DNA of 64,000 nt from assembly GCF_037975245.1 (NCBI RefSeq), contig NC_092573.1:19443265-19507264 (forward strand), read 5' to 3'. Positions 60,701 to 62,036 of this stretch are shown piece by piece. Every line of letters begins with the position of its first letter. Position 1 is the first letter of the stretch. The notes under the pieces were generated by a model, which did not search any database, was not told the DNA's origin, and worked only from the letters and a program-made list of their open reading frames with translations. The position numbers were made by a program, and so were the translations under genes. Origin of the DNA: Apostichopus japonicus. Its lineage: Eukaryota > Echinodermata > Holothuroidea > Aspidochirotida > Stichopodidae.

Positions 60701-61406
60701 ATATGTGACGCCACATGTGCAATATTTCGATAAACCGAGTTTATCGTCGTTAACTCGGTTAACTCTCTTTTTCGATCGATAAACTGAGTTTATCGCGAAA
60801 AGCACGGTTGTACAGTTGATAAATTCAGTTTATCGATCAAAAAACAGATTGCACATGTGGCTTGCCATAAACGTGCGCACAAAATGCAATCACTTGACAC
60901 TAAGGAAAATGCCAGTTATAGCTGATCAGTCGGAAGGACGTTAGACAAGTTTTGCTACACAATATATAGTTAACATATATTATTAATAATTAGTGAGTTT
61001 CTTTAAGGCCAACAATTGGAAGTAAACATGCTACATGAAAACTTGAATTATCAAGCTTTTGCCTCCGTTCTGTCAATGAATTATTTTTATACCTTTTCAT
61101 ACTTTTGTTCATGTTGTTGTTGGTGGTGGTGATGAGGTAACAGTTCAAGTGCAAGCCTATTCTTAATCTGTAAGTGAGTATATATGTTGTAAGAAGTATT
61201 TCCAAGATTATTGATGTACTTTATATTCCAGTTCTATTTCATTGTATTTCTTATGAAAACAGATATTAGGTACCTAACGTTAATTGCAATACCCACATGG
61301 CATTGAGCAAGTGCAAAATAGAAATAAAAGATTGAAATCAAACTCACCCATAAACCGAAAAAACTTGCAAGGCAAAGAAAAAGAGGTATCTTGGTAACAA
61401 CGCCAT
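1..61406 (-). CDS. C3: Complement C3-like thioester protein gene (whole span, 3' end cut by window edge)
   Basis: This gene encodes a secreted protein of the C3/C4/C5 and alpha-2-macroglobulin family. Such proteins bind covalently to targets through an internal thioester after proteolytic activation. Thirty coding exons were placed on the minus strand; all but one use GT donors with good or acceptable context, and every phase agrees, giving 1377 codons without a stop. Visible hallmarks are a signal peptide, the MG2 motif FIQTDKPIYSP, a RRR cleavage cluster at residues 683-685, an anaphylatoxin-like domain at about 695-760, the thioester GCGEQ at 1044-1048, and a catalytic-type His at 1158. 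This points to the C3 branch rather than A2M or CD109, which have no anaphylatoxin domain. The rest of CUB, MG8 and any C345C domain lie left of position 1. The gene exceeds 61 kb mainly because transposons fill its introns. Exon choice is by eye, without transcript evidence. Confidence 0.93.
106..174 (-). CDS. C3: C3-like exon 30: CUB, last exon placed
   Basis: Encodes VSKENIKDQLVVKTQGVG and then IGTLN, matching the C3 stretch GFTVTAEGKGQGTL. The acceptor tttttag is strong. The donor AAT|GTACGG is weak. Reading on instead reaches a stop 15 codons later, so this end is the least certain in the model. The remaining exons lie left of the window. Confidence 0.65.
333..485 (-). CDS. C3: C3-like exon 29: second part of CUB
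   Basis: Encodes 51 codons starting DTVIALQSLSEFSAL, the equivalent of ATFMVFQALAQYQ where the chain returns to the CUB domain. Acceptor atccag, donor GAG|GTACAT. Confidence 0.93.
1359..1531 (-). CDS. C3: C3-like exon 28: end of the thioester domain
   Basis: Encodes residues 1246-1303. The correct frame reads SVETTGYALLAQ and then NYGGGFVSTQ, matching VEATSYALLAL and YYGGGYGSTQ. A longer open frame on the same strand here is a shadow. Acceptor tcaag chosen by phase, donor CAA|GTAAGA. Confidence 0.93.
1532..3891. other. C3-like intron 27
   Basis: Contains a GT-rich microsatellite at 3331-3370 and several short open frames (for example 3446-3769, plus) with no recognisable motif. I see no gene in it. 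Confidence 0.4.
3892..4066 (-). CDS. C3: C3-like exon 27: thioester domain
   Basis: Encodes residues 1188-1245. LQRPYVIAVVTYALALMDSD matches LQRSYTVAIAGYALAQM in C3. Acceptor ttttag, donor CCAG|GTAAGA. A Penelope-like fragment lies just upstream of it in intron 26. Confidence 0.95.
4180..5560 (+). mobile_element. Penelope-like retroelement fragment with GIY-YIG endonuclease
   Basis: A decayed reverse-transcriptase tail (HCKSGIAYSQALRLLRICSN, about 4250) is followed by frame breaks. Then comes a clean GIY-YIG region, CGIQYVGETKTTLKKRFYGH at about 4838-4897, continuing with PVGEHFNLPNH to a stop at 5104. A C/T-rich 3' region follows, and a hairpin GATCC-TGCTA-GGATC followed by GAAACGTC at about 5433. 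It lies in C3-like intron 26. Confidence 0.8.
5654..6025. repeat. Dispersed repeat, copy 1
   Basis: Same family as 45541-45905: AAAGGCATTGAAGACTCGCC at the start, TGTCCATCGCTG and TACACCTCATTCGAAAC inside. It starts about 90 bases after the Penelope-like fragment. Confidence 0.8.
7322..7715. repeat. Tandem repeat, about 160-bp unit, 2.5 copies
   Basis: Units share TTCCAAGATGGCGGCCA, GGAAATTTCATATATCTGGC and CACTGAAACAGATGATGGTC in order. Confidence 0.9.
8138..8417. repeat. Tandem repeat, about 88-bp unit, three copies
   Basis: GGGCAATATGCTGAGAATTT occurs three times at regular spacing. Confidence 0.9.
8444..8674. mobile_element. Small palindromic MITE (231 bp)
   Basis: TGTAACGAC at the left end returns as GTCGTTACA at the right. 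Inner blocks AAATATAACCA and TTTTCGCGC are mirrored too. No target duplication could be fixed. Confidence 0.65.
9306..9380 (-). CDS. C3: C3-like exon 26: thioester domain
   Basis: Encodes 25 codons, including GGINGDIAMTAFTLITMAE, matching the ALTAFVLISLQEA helix. Cys1182 or Cys1184 would pair with Cys1133 as in C3. Acceptor tttcag, donor CTG|GTGAGT. Confidence 0.94.
9721..9880 (-). CDS. C3: C3-like exon 25: thioester domain with catalytic-type His
   Basis: Encodes residues 1109-1162. LTAFVAKVFCQASEL and VIHKEM match LTAYVVKVFSLA and VIHQEM of C3. His1158 and Glu1160 occupy the catalytic positions that favour fast ester formation with hydroxyl targets. Cys1133 matches human Cys1101. Acceptor atacag, donor ACG|GTTAGT. 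Confidence 0.95.
10817..10892 (-). CDS. C3: C3-like exon 24: thioester domain
   Basis: A 76-bp exon reading KYRHANGSFSAF ... GSTW, the equivalent of the YRHxDGSxSAFG...STW segment of thioester domains. Acceptor ctgtag, donor CGTG|GTGCGT. It supplies the needed change from phase 1 to phase 2. Confidence 0.92.
10893..12702. other. C3-like intron 23
   Basis: Holds two unrecognised open frames (11621-12046 plus, 12391-12585 minus). They share an imperfect 33-bp inverted block encoding LKSQYV, which suggests repeat-derived sequence. Nothing in it matches the thioester domain. Confidence 0.4.
12703..12891 (-). CDS. C3: C3-like exon 23: thioester motif GCGEQ
   Basis: Encodes residues 1021-1083. 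PTGCGEQIMIRLAPNVYVL is the diagnostic thioester site: Cys1045 and Gln1048 form the internal thioester. The local sequence mixes C3 (P-x-GCGEQ) and A2M (APNVYVL) features. Acceptor catcag, donor TCAG|GTTCGT. Confidence 0.97.
13102..13122. repeat. (TA)n microsatellite
   Basis: A short TA run in C3-like intron 22. Confidence 0.9.
13443..13544 (-). CDS. C3: C3-like exon 22: CUB to thioester domain
   Basis: Encodes residues 987-1020, including LDIALPPTVVPGTESCHISI, matching the segment PPADLSDQVPDTESETRI. Acceptor atacag, donor ACAG|GTAAGA; phase 1 on both sides. Confidence 0.92.
14125..14203 (-). CDS. C3: C3-like exon 21: CUB first part
   Basis: A 79-bp exon starting AEGIERTFHHSVLLNPQG, the counterpart of PEGIRMNKTVAVRTLDPE. 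Acceptor cataag, donor ACAG|GTATAC. It is too short and too split to appear as a long open frame. Confidence 0.9.
14281..14897. repeat. Foldback element in C3-like intron 20
   Basis: The left arm (about 14281-14530) returns as its complement at about 14647-14897. Mirrored blocks include AGTCCATG, AGACTCTCCA, GGAGACCCGTCC and CCCATRTTTTCTGGGTCAAGG. About 115 bases separate the arms. No coding sequence is seen. Confidence 0.85.
15566..15775 (-). CDS. C3: C3-like exon 20: MG7 to CUB
   Basis: Encodes 70 whole codons (891-960), including FTVTYVVIGVEVGEWPITV and VRKKLNVI, equivalent to VPYVIVPLKTG and VRKSLKVV in C3. The human Cys873 position is not a cysteine here. Acceptor ggcag, donor ATC|GTGAGT. 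Confidence 0.94.
17356..17623 (-). CDS. C3: C3-like exon 19: MG7
   Basis: Encodes residues 801-890. SMTTWSIQAFGLHENFPMC and LPYSVKRNEHVEIQAVVFNY match C3 MG7 closely. Cys846 is in the place of human Cys816, the alpha-chain partner of the inter-chain bridge. Acceptor acacag, donor GAG|GTAAGA. Confidence 0.96.
17913..18243 (-). CDS. C3: C3-like exon 18: anaphylatoxin-like domain and alpha-prime N-terminus
   Basis: Encodes residues 691-800. The segment follows the C3a layout: a Cys then GHRRF, Cys716, the stretch RTRFPEMTEDVG, then IFIACCKK. Cysteines seen are 704, 716, 749, 750 and an extra 759. Ala703 and Leu742 replace the two cysteines that pair with each other in human C3a (693 and 720). 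The second loop is 13 residues longer than usual. No LxxR end is obvious; Arg755 is the nearest Arg after the CC pair. The exon ends with VPDSWAFDV, matching FPESWLWNV of the alpha-prime chain. Confidence 0.93.
18244..21911. other. C3-like intron 17
   Basis: Contains a C and CA-rich tract at 21711-21752 and two short acidic open frames (19155-19278 and about 20060-20265, plus strand) that look like transposase N-termini. The rest is unremarkable. Confidence 0.4.
21912..21953 (-). CDS. C3: C3-like exon 17: alpha/beta processing site microexon
   Basis: A 42-bp exon reading ANVNSHRRRSLEEL. RRR at 683-685 is the expected position of the basic site where C3, C4 and C5 precursors are cut into beta and alpha chains. 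Acceptor gtgtag, donor TAC|GTGAGT. Two later AG dinucleotides (13 and 19 bases in) would shift the frame and lead to an early stop in exon 18. Confidence 0.8.
22040..22111 (+). repeat. tRNA-like SINE head A
   Basis: Related to the unit at 22491-22562: TTGGTTAGTGTGTCCG, CGGGAGGCCC and GGTTCGAATCCC occur in the same order. Both lie in C3-like intron 16. Confidence 0.55.
22291..22336. repeat. (TA)n(TG)n microsatellite
   Basis: A TA run followed by a TG run. Confidence 0.9.
22491..22562 (+). repeat. tRNA-like SINE head B
   Basis: Has A box-like GTTGGTTAGGGTGTCCG and B box-like GGGTTCGAATCCC at tRNA spacing, and a 5-bp anticodon-arm stem. There is no pairing acceptor stem, and an ATC-rich tail follows. 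It reads as a tRNA-derived SINE or a decayed tRNA, not a working tRNA. Confidence 0.55.
22662..22719 (-). CDS. C3: C3-like exon 16: linker to the alpha chain
   Basis: Encodes residues 658-676, reading NAGVTVMASDGPLNVGDRE, similar in place to DAGLTFTSSSG of C3. The acceptor ttacag is good. The donor GAAG|GTCTGA is weak, but it is the GT that gives the phase exon 17 needs. Confidence 0.8.
22932..23006 (-). CDS. C3: C3-like exon 15: conserved Cys segment before the linker
   Basis: Encodes residues 633-657 with GCGPGGG, matching the GC(T/A)PG(S/G)G segment of C3. Cys644 corresponds to human Cys627. Its human partner, Cys662 near the cleavage site, has no counterpart here. Confidence 0.9.
23402..23572 (-). 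CDS. C3: C3-like exon 14: MG6, first half
   Basis: Encodes residues 576-632, including NVSLIAVDKAVLLLRD, the family VDKxVxxL motif of MG6. I chose the donor AAG|GTAACA because it joins exon 15 in phase. A second GT 37 bases further on (23364) would break the frame. Confidence 0.92.
24329..24450. repeat. Dispersed repeat, copy 1
   Basis: Contains AATTCGACTTATGTCGATAT and TCAGGACTTATGGCACACTAG, found again at 63715-63840 together with a CCAATCAGAGC-type block. Confidence 0.65.
25002..26672. mobile_element. Non-coding hAT-type element (1.67 kb)
   Basis: The ends are CAGTGGCGTAACCA and the complement of CAGTGGCGTAGCCA. The flanks GCTTCACC and GCTCCACC match at 7 of 8 bases, as an aged 8-bp duplication would. 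G tracts lie near both ends. No transposase remains. It lies in C3-like intron 13 and contains a nested MITE. Confidence 0.85.
26153..26505. mobile_element. hAT-type MITE (353 bp), nested
   Basis: Starts CAGTGGCGTAGGAAGGTACC and ends with the complement of CAAGGGCGTAGGAACC. A perfect 8-bp duplication CATGAGTG flanks it (26145-26152 and 26506-26513). It inserted into the older hAT-type element and is of the same family as 48904-49222. Confidence 0.92.
27348..27533 (-). CDS. C3: C3-like exon 13: MG5-MG6
   Basis: Encodes residues 514-575. PSARIVAYFIGENNHIIADS matches PSFRLVAYY...VADSVW of C3. Cys572 in RRECHNQ sits where C3 has the beta-chain cysteine that bridges to the alpha chain. Acceptor gacag, donor CAA|GTAAAT. 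Confidence 0.94.
27796..27851. repeat. (TA)n-rich microsatellite
   Basis: Interrupted TA runs in C3-like intron 12. Confidence 0.9.
27914..27982 (-). CDS. C3: C3-like exon 12: MG5 domain
   Basis: A 69-bp exon (residues 491-513) reading YGDSFTLDLFLERQRIE and ending IHVF, directly before the donor GTAAGT. Its position and phase fit the MG5 strand just before the GRQV-like motif in exon 13. Confidence 0.88.
28537..28653 (-). CDS. C3: C3-like exon 11: MG4/MG5
   Basis: Encodes residues 452-490, including NEYLVIRTPDIVFR near the end. It keeps phase 0 on both sides; acceptor catcag, donor AGA|GTAAGC. Its upstream intron contains an 82-bp satellite array. Confidence 0.88.
28690..28944. repeat. Diverged units of the same satellite
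   Basis: Three older units with CATTCATTGCTCGCAGTGA and GTGCATTTCGGTGC-like blocks lie next to the regular array and close to exon 11. Confidence 0.65.
28945..29445. repeat. 82-bp satellite array in C3-like intron 10
   Basis: The block GTACATTCATTGCTGGTAGT recurs six times, at about 29004, 29087, 29169, 29252, 29334 and 29417. Units are over 85% alike by eye. Confidence 0.93.
29661..29873 (-). CDS. C3: C3-like exon 10: MG4 domain
   Basis: Encodes residues 381-451, starting TELKYTNGRPAPLVPVRL, the MG4 strand in which vertebrate C3 reads NPDGSPAYRVPV. Acceptor ccatag, donor AAT|GTAAGC. Confidence 0.93.
30225..30455 (-). CDS. C3: C3-like exon 9: MG3-MG4
   Basis: Encodes 77 whole codons (residues 304-380). 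IVNSPYIFSRERTVQYFKKG is the counterpart of the C3 segment ending KYFKPGMPF at the MG3/MG4 border. Acceptor ctttag, donor AAG|GTACAA. Confidence 0.94.
30737..30836 (-). CDS. C3: C3-like exon 8: MG3 domain
   Basis: Encodes residues 270-303. YVYNKPVVGRSVLKIGL matches the MG3 strand that follows the Y-x-Y-G-K-x-V motif of the family. Acceptor ccaatag, donor GAG|GTAAGT. Confidence 0.93.
31250..31355 (-). CDS. C3: C3-like exon 7: MG3 domain
   Basis: Encodes residues 235-269, including TVLPTFFVEIHPPNYI, which matches the LPSFEV start of MG3. Acceptor ttttag, donor GCAG|GTATGG. It ends two bases into an Arg codon completed by exon 8. Confidence 0.92.
31356..35358. other. Left part of C3-like intron 6
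   Basis: Contains a plus-strand open frame at 32313-32582 without recognisable motifs, a CCCTC-rich tract at 33848-33878, and scattered coding remnants of an unknown family on the minus strand between 34100 and 35150. Confidence 0.4.
34107..34251 (-). pseudogene. Exon-like remnant of an unrecognised repeated gene
   Basis: After the acceptor tgacag the minus strand reads DALSPEGHGRHLQNDDLIIT and on through PAPDVLEDDL to a stop. An exon-like piece just upstream (34290-34395) reads DEPSLMHIRGKYCVVIEVR. The style is that of transposon-derived proteins, but I cannot name the family. Confidence 0.3.
35381..36444 (+). promoter_or_regulatory. hAT 5' region
   Basis: Starts with G and C tracts, including three tandem copies of a short GTGCCCCCCGA-type unit (about 35425-35457), then about 1 kb before the transposase start codon. 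It presumably holds the promoter and 5' UTR. No specific promoter element can be named. Confidence 0.4.
36445..36583 (+). CDS. hAT transposase (ZMYM1-like) exon 1
   Basis: The ATG opens 46 codons plus one base, starting MDKFLKRKSDLPASTPTSSK, an N-terminus common in ZMYM1-like hAT proteins. The donor is AATG|GTAAGC. Joined to the acceptor gatacag at 41965, the frame continues exactly into the acidic stretch DTDVEELIWEE and then the zinc finger. The intron between was the landing site of the Gypsy element. Confidence 0.75.
36804..36972 (+). repeat. Gypsy 5' LTR
   Basis: 169 bp, bounded by TG...CA, directly after the GGGGA duplication. Confidence 0.96.
36976..36991 (+). promoter_or_regulatory. 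Primer-binding site of the Gypsy element
   Basis: TGGCGACGA lies three bases after the 5' LTR. It could pair with a tRNA 3' end of the type seen in Ser(GCU) tRNAs. The tRNA identity is inferred from memory of tRNA ends. Confidence 0.5.
37034..37906 (+). CDS. gag: Gypsy gag (capsid and nucleocapsid)
   Basis: 290 codons from an ATG to a TAG. The N-terminal two thirds is a retrotransposon capsid-type sequence (including FKFWAASQSETESVADFIVR). Two CCHC zinc knuckles lie at residues 223-236 and 243-256 (CYRCGGSNHKPDDC and CHSCGKKGHIQRAC). The stop is followed in the same frame by the pol frame without another stop. Confidence 0.93.
   Translation: MAVYGNIGPFDNTVESFEDYADRCDAFIVANDIAEARQANFFLAMVGADTFKLLKTVCSPDKPCTQTYAHLKTILKGHFSPKPIVIAERFKFWAASQSETESVADFIVRLKNLATHCDFNAFLLEALRDRLVSGLHTRFVKTQTQLLSTADLTFEKAKTKCLADEMAGIATREHIDAGSSVSTNRLNWRSPQGQRRRGQGTRNNNKHNRPNQQPWQANSAQSCYRCGGSNHKPDDCRFREVNCHSCGKKGHIQRACRSGAKGPQSQNSSQNQTRTGGHRNHSVSTSYRPM
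37907..41233 (+). CDS. pol: Gypsy pol (protease, reverse transcriptase, RNase H, integrase)
   Basis: The open frame follows the gag TAG in the same frame, with no ATG near its start, so it is probably made by stop read-through or was once fused to gag. Visible motifs are the protease IDTGAARS (about 38090), RT YIDDILIA (about 38981), RNase H SMDASPCGLGA (about 39424), the integrase HHCC segment (LHECHPG ... CTQC, about 40078-40190), and the catalytic triad HIDYAE, SDNG and NGLAE (about 40270-40540). The C-terminus TRSGRVVRPPKRL is typical of the group. There are no internal stops. Confidence 0.96.
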   Translation, partial: DGEPNVSSSNKDTNEQYVDSVNTDESDLHYGLYHTLSGVKTNKPYLITLVVGDTNVPITMEIDTGAARSTISEHVYKSSLAHYPIKDTNITLRGYSGEKVPVIGSIVVTAKYGGSSCRMDLLVVKGSRPSLFGRDHLSKIKLDWENIFVVSEPKPAKVGIQNLGNPVSPTLENVLSQNQKIFSSREMGIKGFSARLRVKAKSRPKYQKSRPVPYSLLSKVENEYEKLIKNDIVTQVNYSEWASPVVHVQKGNGEIRLCGDYKALNDCIEDEGYKLPNTNDLFAKLAQGGTHPQVFSVLDLSGAFNQLFLDDESARLLVMNTHKGLLSPKRLCYGVKTAPAIFQETMDKILSGLDNVFCYIDDILIATENENSHLKALDAVFARLNMHNLRLNGTKCQFVKSKIRYLGHELTSEGVSPLQDKIEAMQKAPRPTNVSELKSFLGMVNYYGKFVRNLSSQMQPLYALLQHNINWVWSDDCEQAFVNAKNALASNQVLTHFDPNKPLVLSMDASPCGLGAVLGHRYPDGSDRPISYASRTLSQTEKNYAQIEKEALAIIFGIKKFHLYLYGTNFTLITDHQPLTKIFGPKHGIPALAAARMQRWAVLLSAYQYNIEYRSSAKNANAYLLSRLPVGEASSGDPEEYFVFETVLMETPITATEISKHTDKDPVLAKVLEFTLSGWPNHCVDPAIQPYFTRRDELSLEDGCLIWVRRVIIPSKLHELILSELHECHPGMSRMKALARCYVWWPGLDKDIEDKVRLCTQCIQVQKAPNPEPLLLWPWATQPWQRVHIDYAEVKGQNFLLVVDSHSKWLEVLPMNTTTSTATINVLRTLFARYGLPIQLVSDNGPQFRSEEFQNFLKSNGVDHTLTPPYHPATNGLAERNAQTFKNAFAKSSGETLGHKVANVLFTLRNTPNTTTGKTPSELFLKRSPRTRLSLVKPSLQRKVEKRQDAAKQQRDRSSSVRQFDLYQPVRVRNVRGGKDRWIPGTIVKVKGPRTYIVRIPGNNRRFVHSDHLIPDDTGANAMAGKPNINSPMDADVLPVPVNVPQTTRELGQSSNLDQPGPSTTSPVVSGSPVHTGQSPVVVAESPAPSATVTRSGRVVRPPKRLEI
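41346..41354 (+). promoter_or_regulatory. Polypurine tract of the Gypsy element
   Basis: AGGAAGGAG directly precedes the 3' LTR, the usual place for plus-strand priming. Confidence 0.65.
41355..41526 (+). repeat. Gypsy 3' LTR
   Basis: 172 bp, identical to the 5' LTR except for an extra GTT near position 45 of the repeat, and followed by GGGGA. Confidence 0.96.
41966..44246 (+). pseudogene. hAT transposase (ZMYM1/TTF zinc finger-DUF4371 type) exon 2, frameshifted
   Basis: In order this holds an acidic leader, a TTF-type zinc finger (VFCYACRHF ... HERSHKAALEAW, about 42285-42450), a DUF4371/RNase H-like core with VDETKD (about 42823) and CYDGASVMSG, and a hAT C-terminal dimerisation region (SAGCERSFSCLK). 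Two defects are visible. About 20 residues usually found after VDETKD are missing. A one-base frameshift lies at 43639-43640, between the RPTRKRS and LDEAVV segments. The first frame then stops at 43689, while the second runs on to the TAG at 44246. It is probably inactive. Confidence 0.85.
44247..45449 (+). other. hAT 3' region
   Basis: Non-coding tail of the hAT element down to its right inverted repeat, with C-rich tracts near 45345-45440 that mirror the G/C tracts at the left end. The open frames here show no recognisable motif. Confidence 0.5.
45464..47176. other. Right part of C3-like intron 6
   Basis: After the hAT target duplication this holds a dispersed repeat (45541-45905) and unremarkable AT-rich DNA with short open frames that show no family motif. 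Confidence 0.5.
45541..45905. repeat. Dispersed repeat, copy 2
   Basis: Starts AAAGGCATTGAAGACTCGCC and matches the copy at 5654-6025 along most of its length, with small indels. No coding capacity is visible. Confidence 0.8.
47177..47219 (-). CDS. C3: C3-like exon 6: MG2/MG3 junction
   Basis: A 43-bp exon encoding residues 221-234, ending FEVKEYG, the conserved FEVKEYVLP border between MG2 and MG3. Donor TATG|GTAAGT, acceptor gtttag. It is separated from exon 7 by a 15.8-kb intron that carries the hAT/Gypsy nest. Confidence 0.9.
47276..47352. repeat. (TA)n microsatellite
   Basis: Two TA runs separated by a short spacer, in C3-like intron 5. Confidence 0.95.
47620..47775 (-). CDS. C3: C3-like exon 5: MG2 domain
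   Basis: Encodes residues 169-220, starting IKLNIRTPQDVVVERK and including GYWSIVVYYGKE near the end, the MG2 strand equivalent to GQWKIRAYYE in C3. It has 52 whole codons, acceptor tatacag and donor GAA|GTGAGT. Confidence 0.93.
47893..48420 (+). mobile_element. Penelope-like element 3' fragment
   Basis: The plus strand reads RLSRERLWIQRHRTIQLNGL, matching the C-terminal end of the GIY-YIG region of the fragment at 4180-5560, followed by the same kind of C/T-rich 3' tail. Only about 40 coding residues remain. It lies in C3-like intron 4. Confidence 0.65.
48621..48673 (-). CDS. C3: C3-like exon 4: 53-bp MG2 microexon
   Basis: The segment reads VKIRIISLNQRLSPLQQQ after taking one base from exon 3. 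It fills the MG2 stretch that corresponds to VLYRIFTVNHKLLPVG in vertebrate C3. The acceptor is tcgacag and the donor CAG|GTTAGA. Without it exons 3 and 5 would be out of phase, which supports it strongly. It is squeezed between an (AT)n tract and a hAT MITE. Confidence 0.88.
48700..48794. repeat. (AT)n microsatellite
   Basis: A long, nearly pure AT run. Open frames called here as Ile-Tyr repeats are artefacts of the run. Confidence 0.95.
48904..49222. mobile_element. hAT-type MITE (319 bp)
   Basis: The ends are CAAGGGCGTAGGAAC and the complement of CAGTGGCGTAGGAAGG, flanked by a perfect 8-bp duplication GTACTCTA (48896-48903 and 49223-49230). The internal sequence matches the MITE at 26153-26505 in opposite orientation. 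It lies in C3-like intron 3, 230 bases from the exon 4 microexon. Confidence 0.9.
49327..49542 (-). CDS. C3: C3-like exon 3: end of MG1 and start of MG2
   Basis: This exon encodes residues 79-150. It contains the family motif GYVFIQTDKPIYSPANT, which marks the MG1/MG2 border of C3 and A2M proteins. The donor is ACAG|GTAAGG. It follows the 9.9-kb intron 2. Confidence 0.95.
50189..50369. repeat. 22-bp minisatellite (GGTTGGGCGAAATGACCATGCT)n, about eight units
   Basis: The unit begins GGTTGGGCGAAATGACC and repeats with few changes; the last copies are more divergent. It lies in C3-like intron 2. The minus-strand reading that looks like a repeated protein is a by-product. Confidence 0.9.
51637..52030 (+). 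pseudogene. P2X7-tail-like cysteine domain remnant
   Basis: The stretch encodes FEPEYSEEELRHREEE in one frame and then, one frame over, HCKEWCLCALC ... VCC, followed in a third frame by LRYKKKNPIP. This order (acidic EPEYSEEEL, then WCxCxxC and a CC pair) is that of the zinc-binding tail of P2X7 receptors. That domain is often found in transposon-like repeated genes of invertebrates. Two frame changes and a TGA show it is decayed. Confidence 0.5.
53950..54146 (+). CDS. Unrecognised exon-like open frame inside the GACTAA element
   Basis: After a good acceptor (ttccag at about 53949) the frame reads QELKSQISKSRVRFPVMYDT and on for about 65 codons to a TAG. A second exon-like piece with acceptor cacag begins at 55941 and starts VNNGADFGFLKTSG. 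I do not recognise either. They may be host sequence captured by the element, or part of its own gene. Confidence 0.3.
54303..55685. repeat. 1.4-kb foldback (long inverted repeat)
   Basis: The left edge, CAGAGGGTTTGGTTAGCTGG, returns as its complement at 55650-55685. Inner blocks such as GGGGTACCCCTGCCAGT and ACCTAGGTCAGCTCATGAG also recur in mirrored order. The arms are built from several related units of roughly 190 bp. It is nested in the GACTAA element. Confidence 0.8.
56708..56834 (-). pseudogene. THAP-domain remnant
   Basis: The minus strand starts MPKCQAFGCVNRRG and goes on with an FVIPDG segment, the CxxxGCxNR ... F..P pattern that opens a THAP zinc finger. The frame is cut at about residue 42 by the right end of the GACTAA element. 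Confidence 0.5.
58570..58985 (+). mobile_element. Truncated non-LTR retrotransposon (LINE) 3' end
   Basis: The plus strand encodes LHWLPIKFRIKFKVLLLVYK...GMAPAYLSDDL, the typical C-terminal tail after the reverse transcriptase of CR1/L2/Rex-type LINEs. A one-base shift near 58830 breaks the frame before KSCLKTHFFKLAFY. The copy ends in an A/T-rich 3' end with the usual AGCGCTTTATAAG segment. It lies in C3-like intron 2. Confidence 0.8.
59449..59624 (-). CDS. C3: C3-like exon 2: MG1 domain
   Basis: This exon encodes residues 20-78, starting DMLIATVPNLVRAGDNETV, the usual first strand of MG1 in the family. The acceptor is ccacag|TGAT and the donor is GAAG|GTACAT. Intron 1 is about 1.7 kb and contains a cluster of 19-bp palindromes. 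Confidence 0.93.
60609..60861. repeat. Cluster of six 19-bp palindromes in C3-like intron 1
   Basis: Units of the form CGATAAACTGAGTTTATCG occur at 60609, 60655, 60676, 60728, 60777 and 60817. Four are perfect 9+1+9 palindromes (at 60728 apart from the central three bases). A 14-bp perfect inverted repeat, GCCACATGTGCAAT at 60710-60723 and its complement at 60848-60861, brackets the right half. It may be a small foldback element or a protein-binding array. Confidence 0.8.
61348..61406 (-). CDS. C3: C3-like exon 1: start codon and signal peptide
   Basis: The ATG at 61406-61404 opens 19 codons plus two bases. They begin MALLPRYLFFFAL and end QVFSVYG once joined to exon 2, with a basic residue, a hydrophobic core and a small residue at the likely cleavage point. 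The donor is GG|GTGAGT. This frame joins exon 2 in phase and gives a secretion signal directly before MG1, which is why I chose this start. An upstream ATG in another frame (61501) overlaps it and would be an uORF if it is transcribed. Confidence 0.87.
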
Positions 61407-61560
61407 ACCGCGTAATGACTTCCAAGGAACGTCTGCAACTGCTGCCGAAAGAATAACTCGTTTTGTATTTTGCGTGTATTGTAGGCCGCATGGGAAATCA
61501 TTGCTGAATTATGTCCGACATAATTGCTGAATTATGTCCGTCGTAAATCGACCAATCAGG
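61407..61560 (-). promoter_or_regulatory. Likely 5' UTR and proximal promoter of the C3-like gene
   Basis: Seen directly: an inverted CCAAT box at 61552-61556, about 145 bases before the ATG. A motif GGACATAATTCAGCAAT (minus strand) occurs twice between 61499 and 61540. No convincing TATA box is close to the ATG. The start of transcription cannot be set from sequence alone. Confidence 0.4.
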
Positions 61561-62036
61561 TGTGCGCATCTCGATGCCTATTTATGCGGTACATTGATCG
61601 TATTTATGTAGAGCCTTTTAGAGACATGCAAATATCCACTTTCAAAATGTTTGGTCTAATTCTCAGAGAATTAAACAAGAATGCACAAAGATTGAATTAC
61701 TTGTTTAGTACTTTTGTATTCCCATGGGGAAGTCCGTCTTTATGTAACAGAGCATGAACGCATTCCTTCAATAGCACACGATAGCTGCTCCTTAATATAT
61801 TAATCTACATGGTGTATGTTCCACTGCAAACTTTCCACTTAAAACAAGTCTAAAAAGTTTACGAATTGTGTTAAAGATTAGAAAATTAAAGAAGGGTATT
61901 TCAGTGTATACAAGTCTGCCTGTCGGTCTTGGGGTAGCTGGGGCGGCTGGGTGGAGAGCTAAGCCCCATTTCAATTTATATGGGGAAAAGACCATACCTG
62001 ACGTATATGATTGGCCACAGTGGACAAATTTCGGGA

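Noticed and set aside
61280-61501. Minus-strand open frame covering the signal-peptide exon
   Set aside because: Its translation is not a signal peptide and does not join exon 2. The shorter ATG at 61406 does both.
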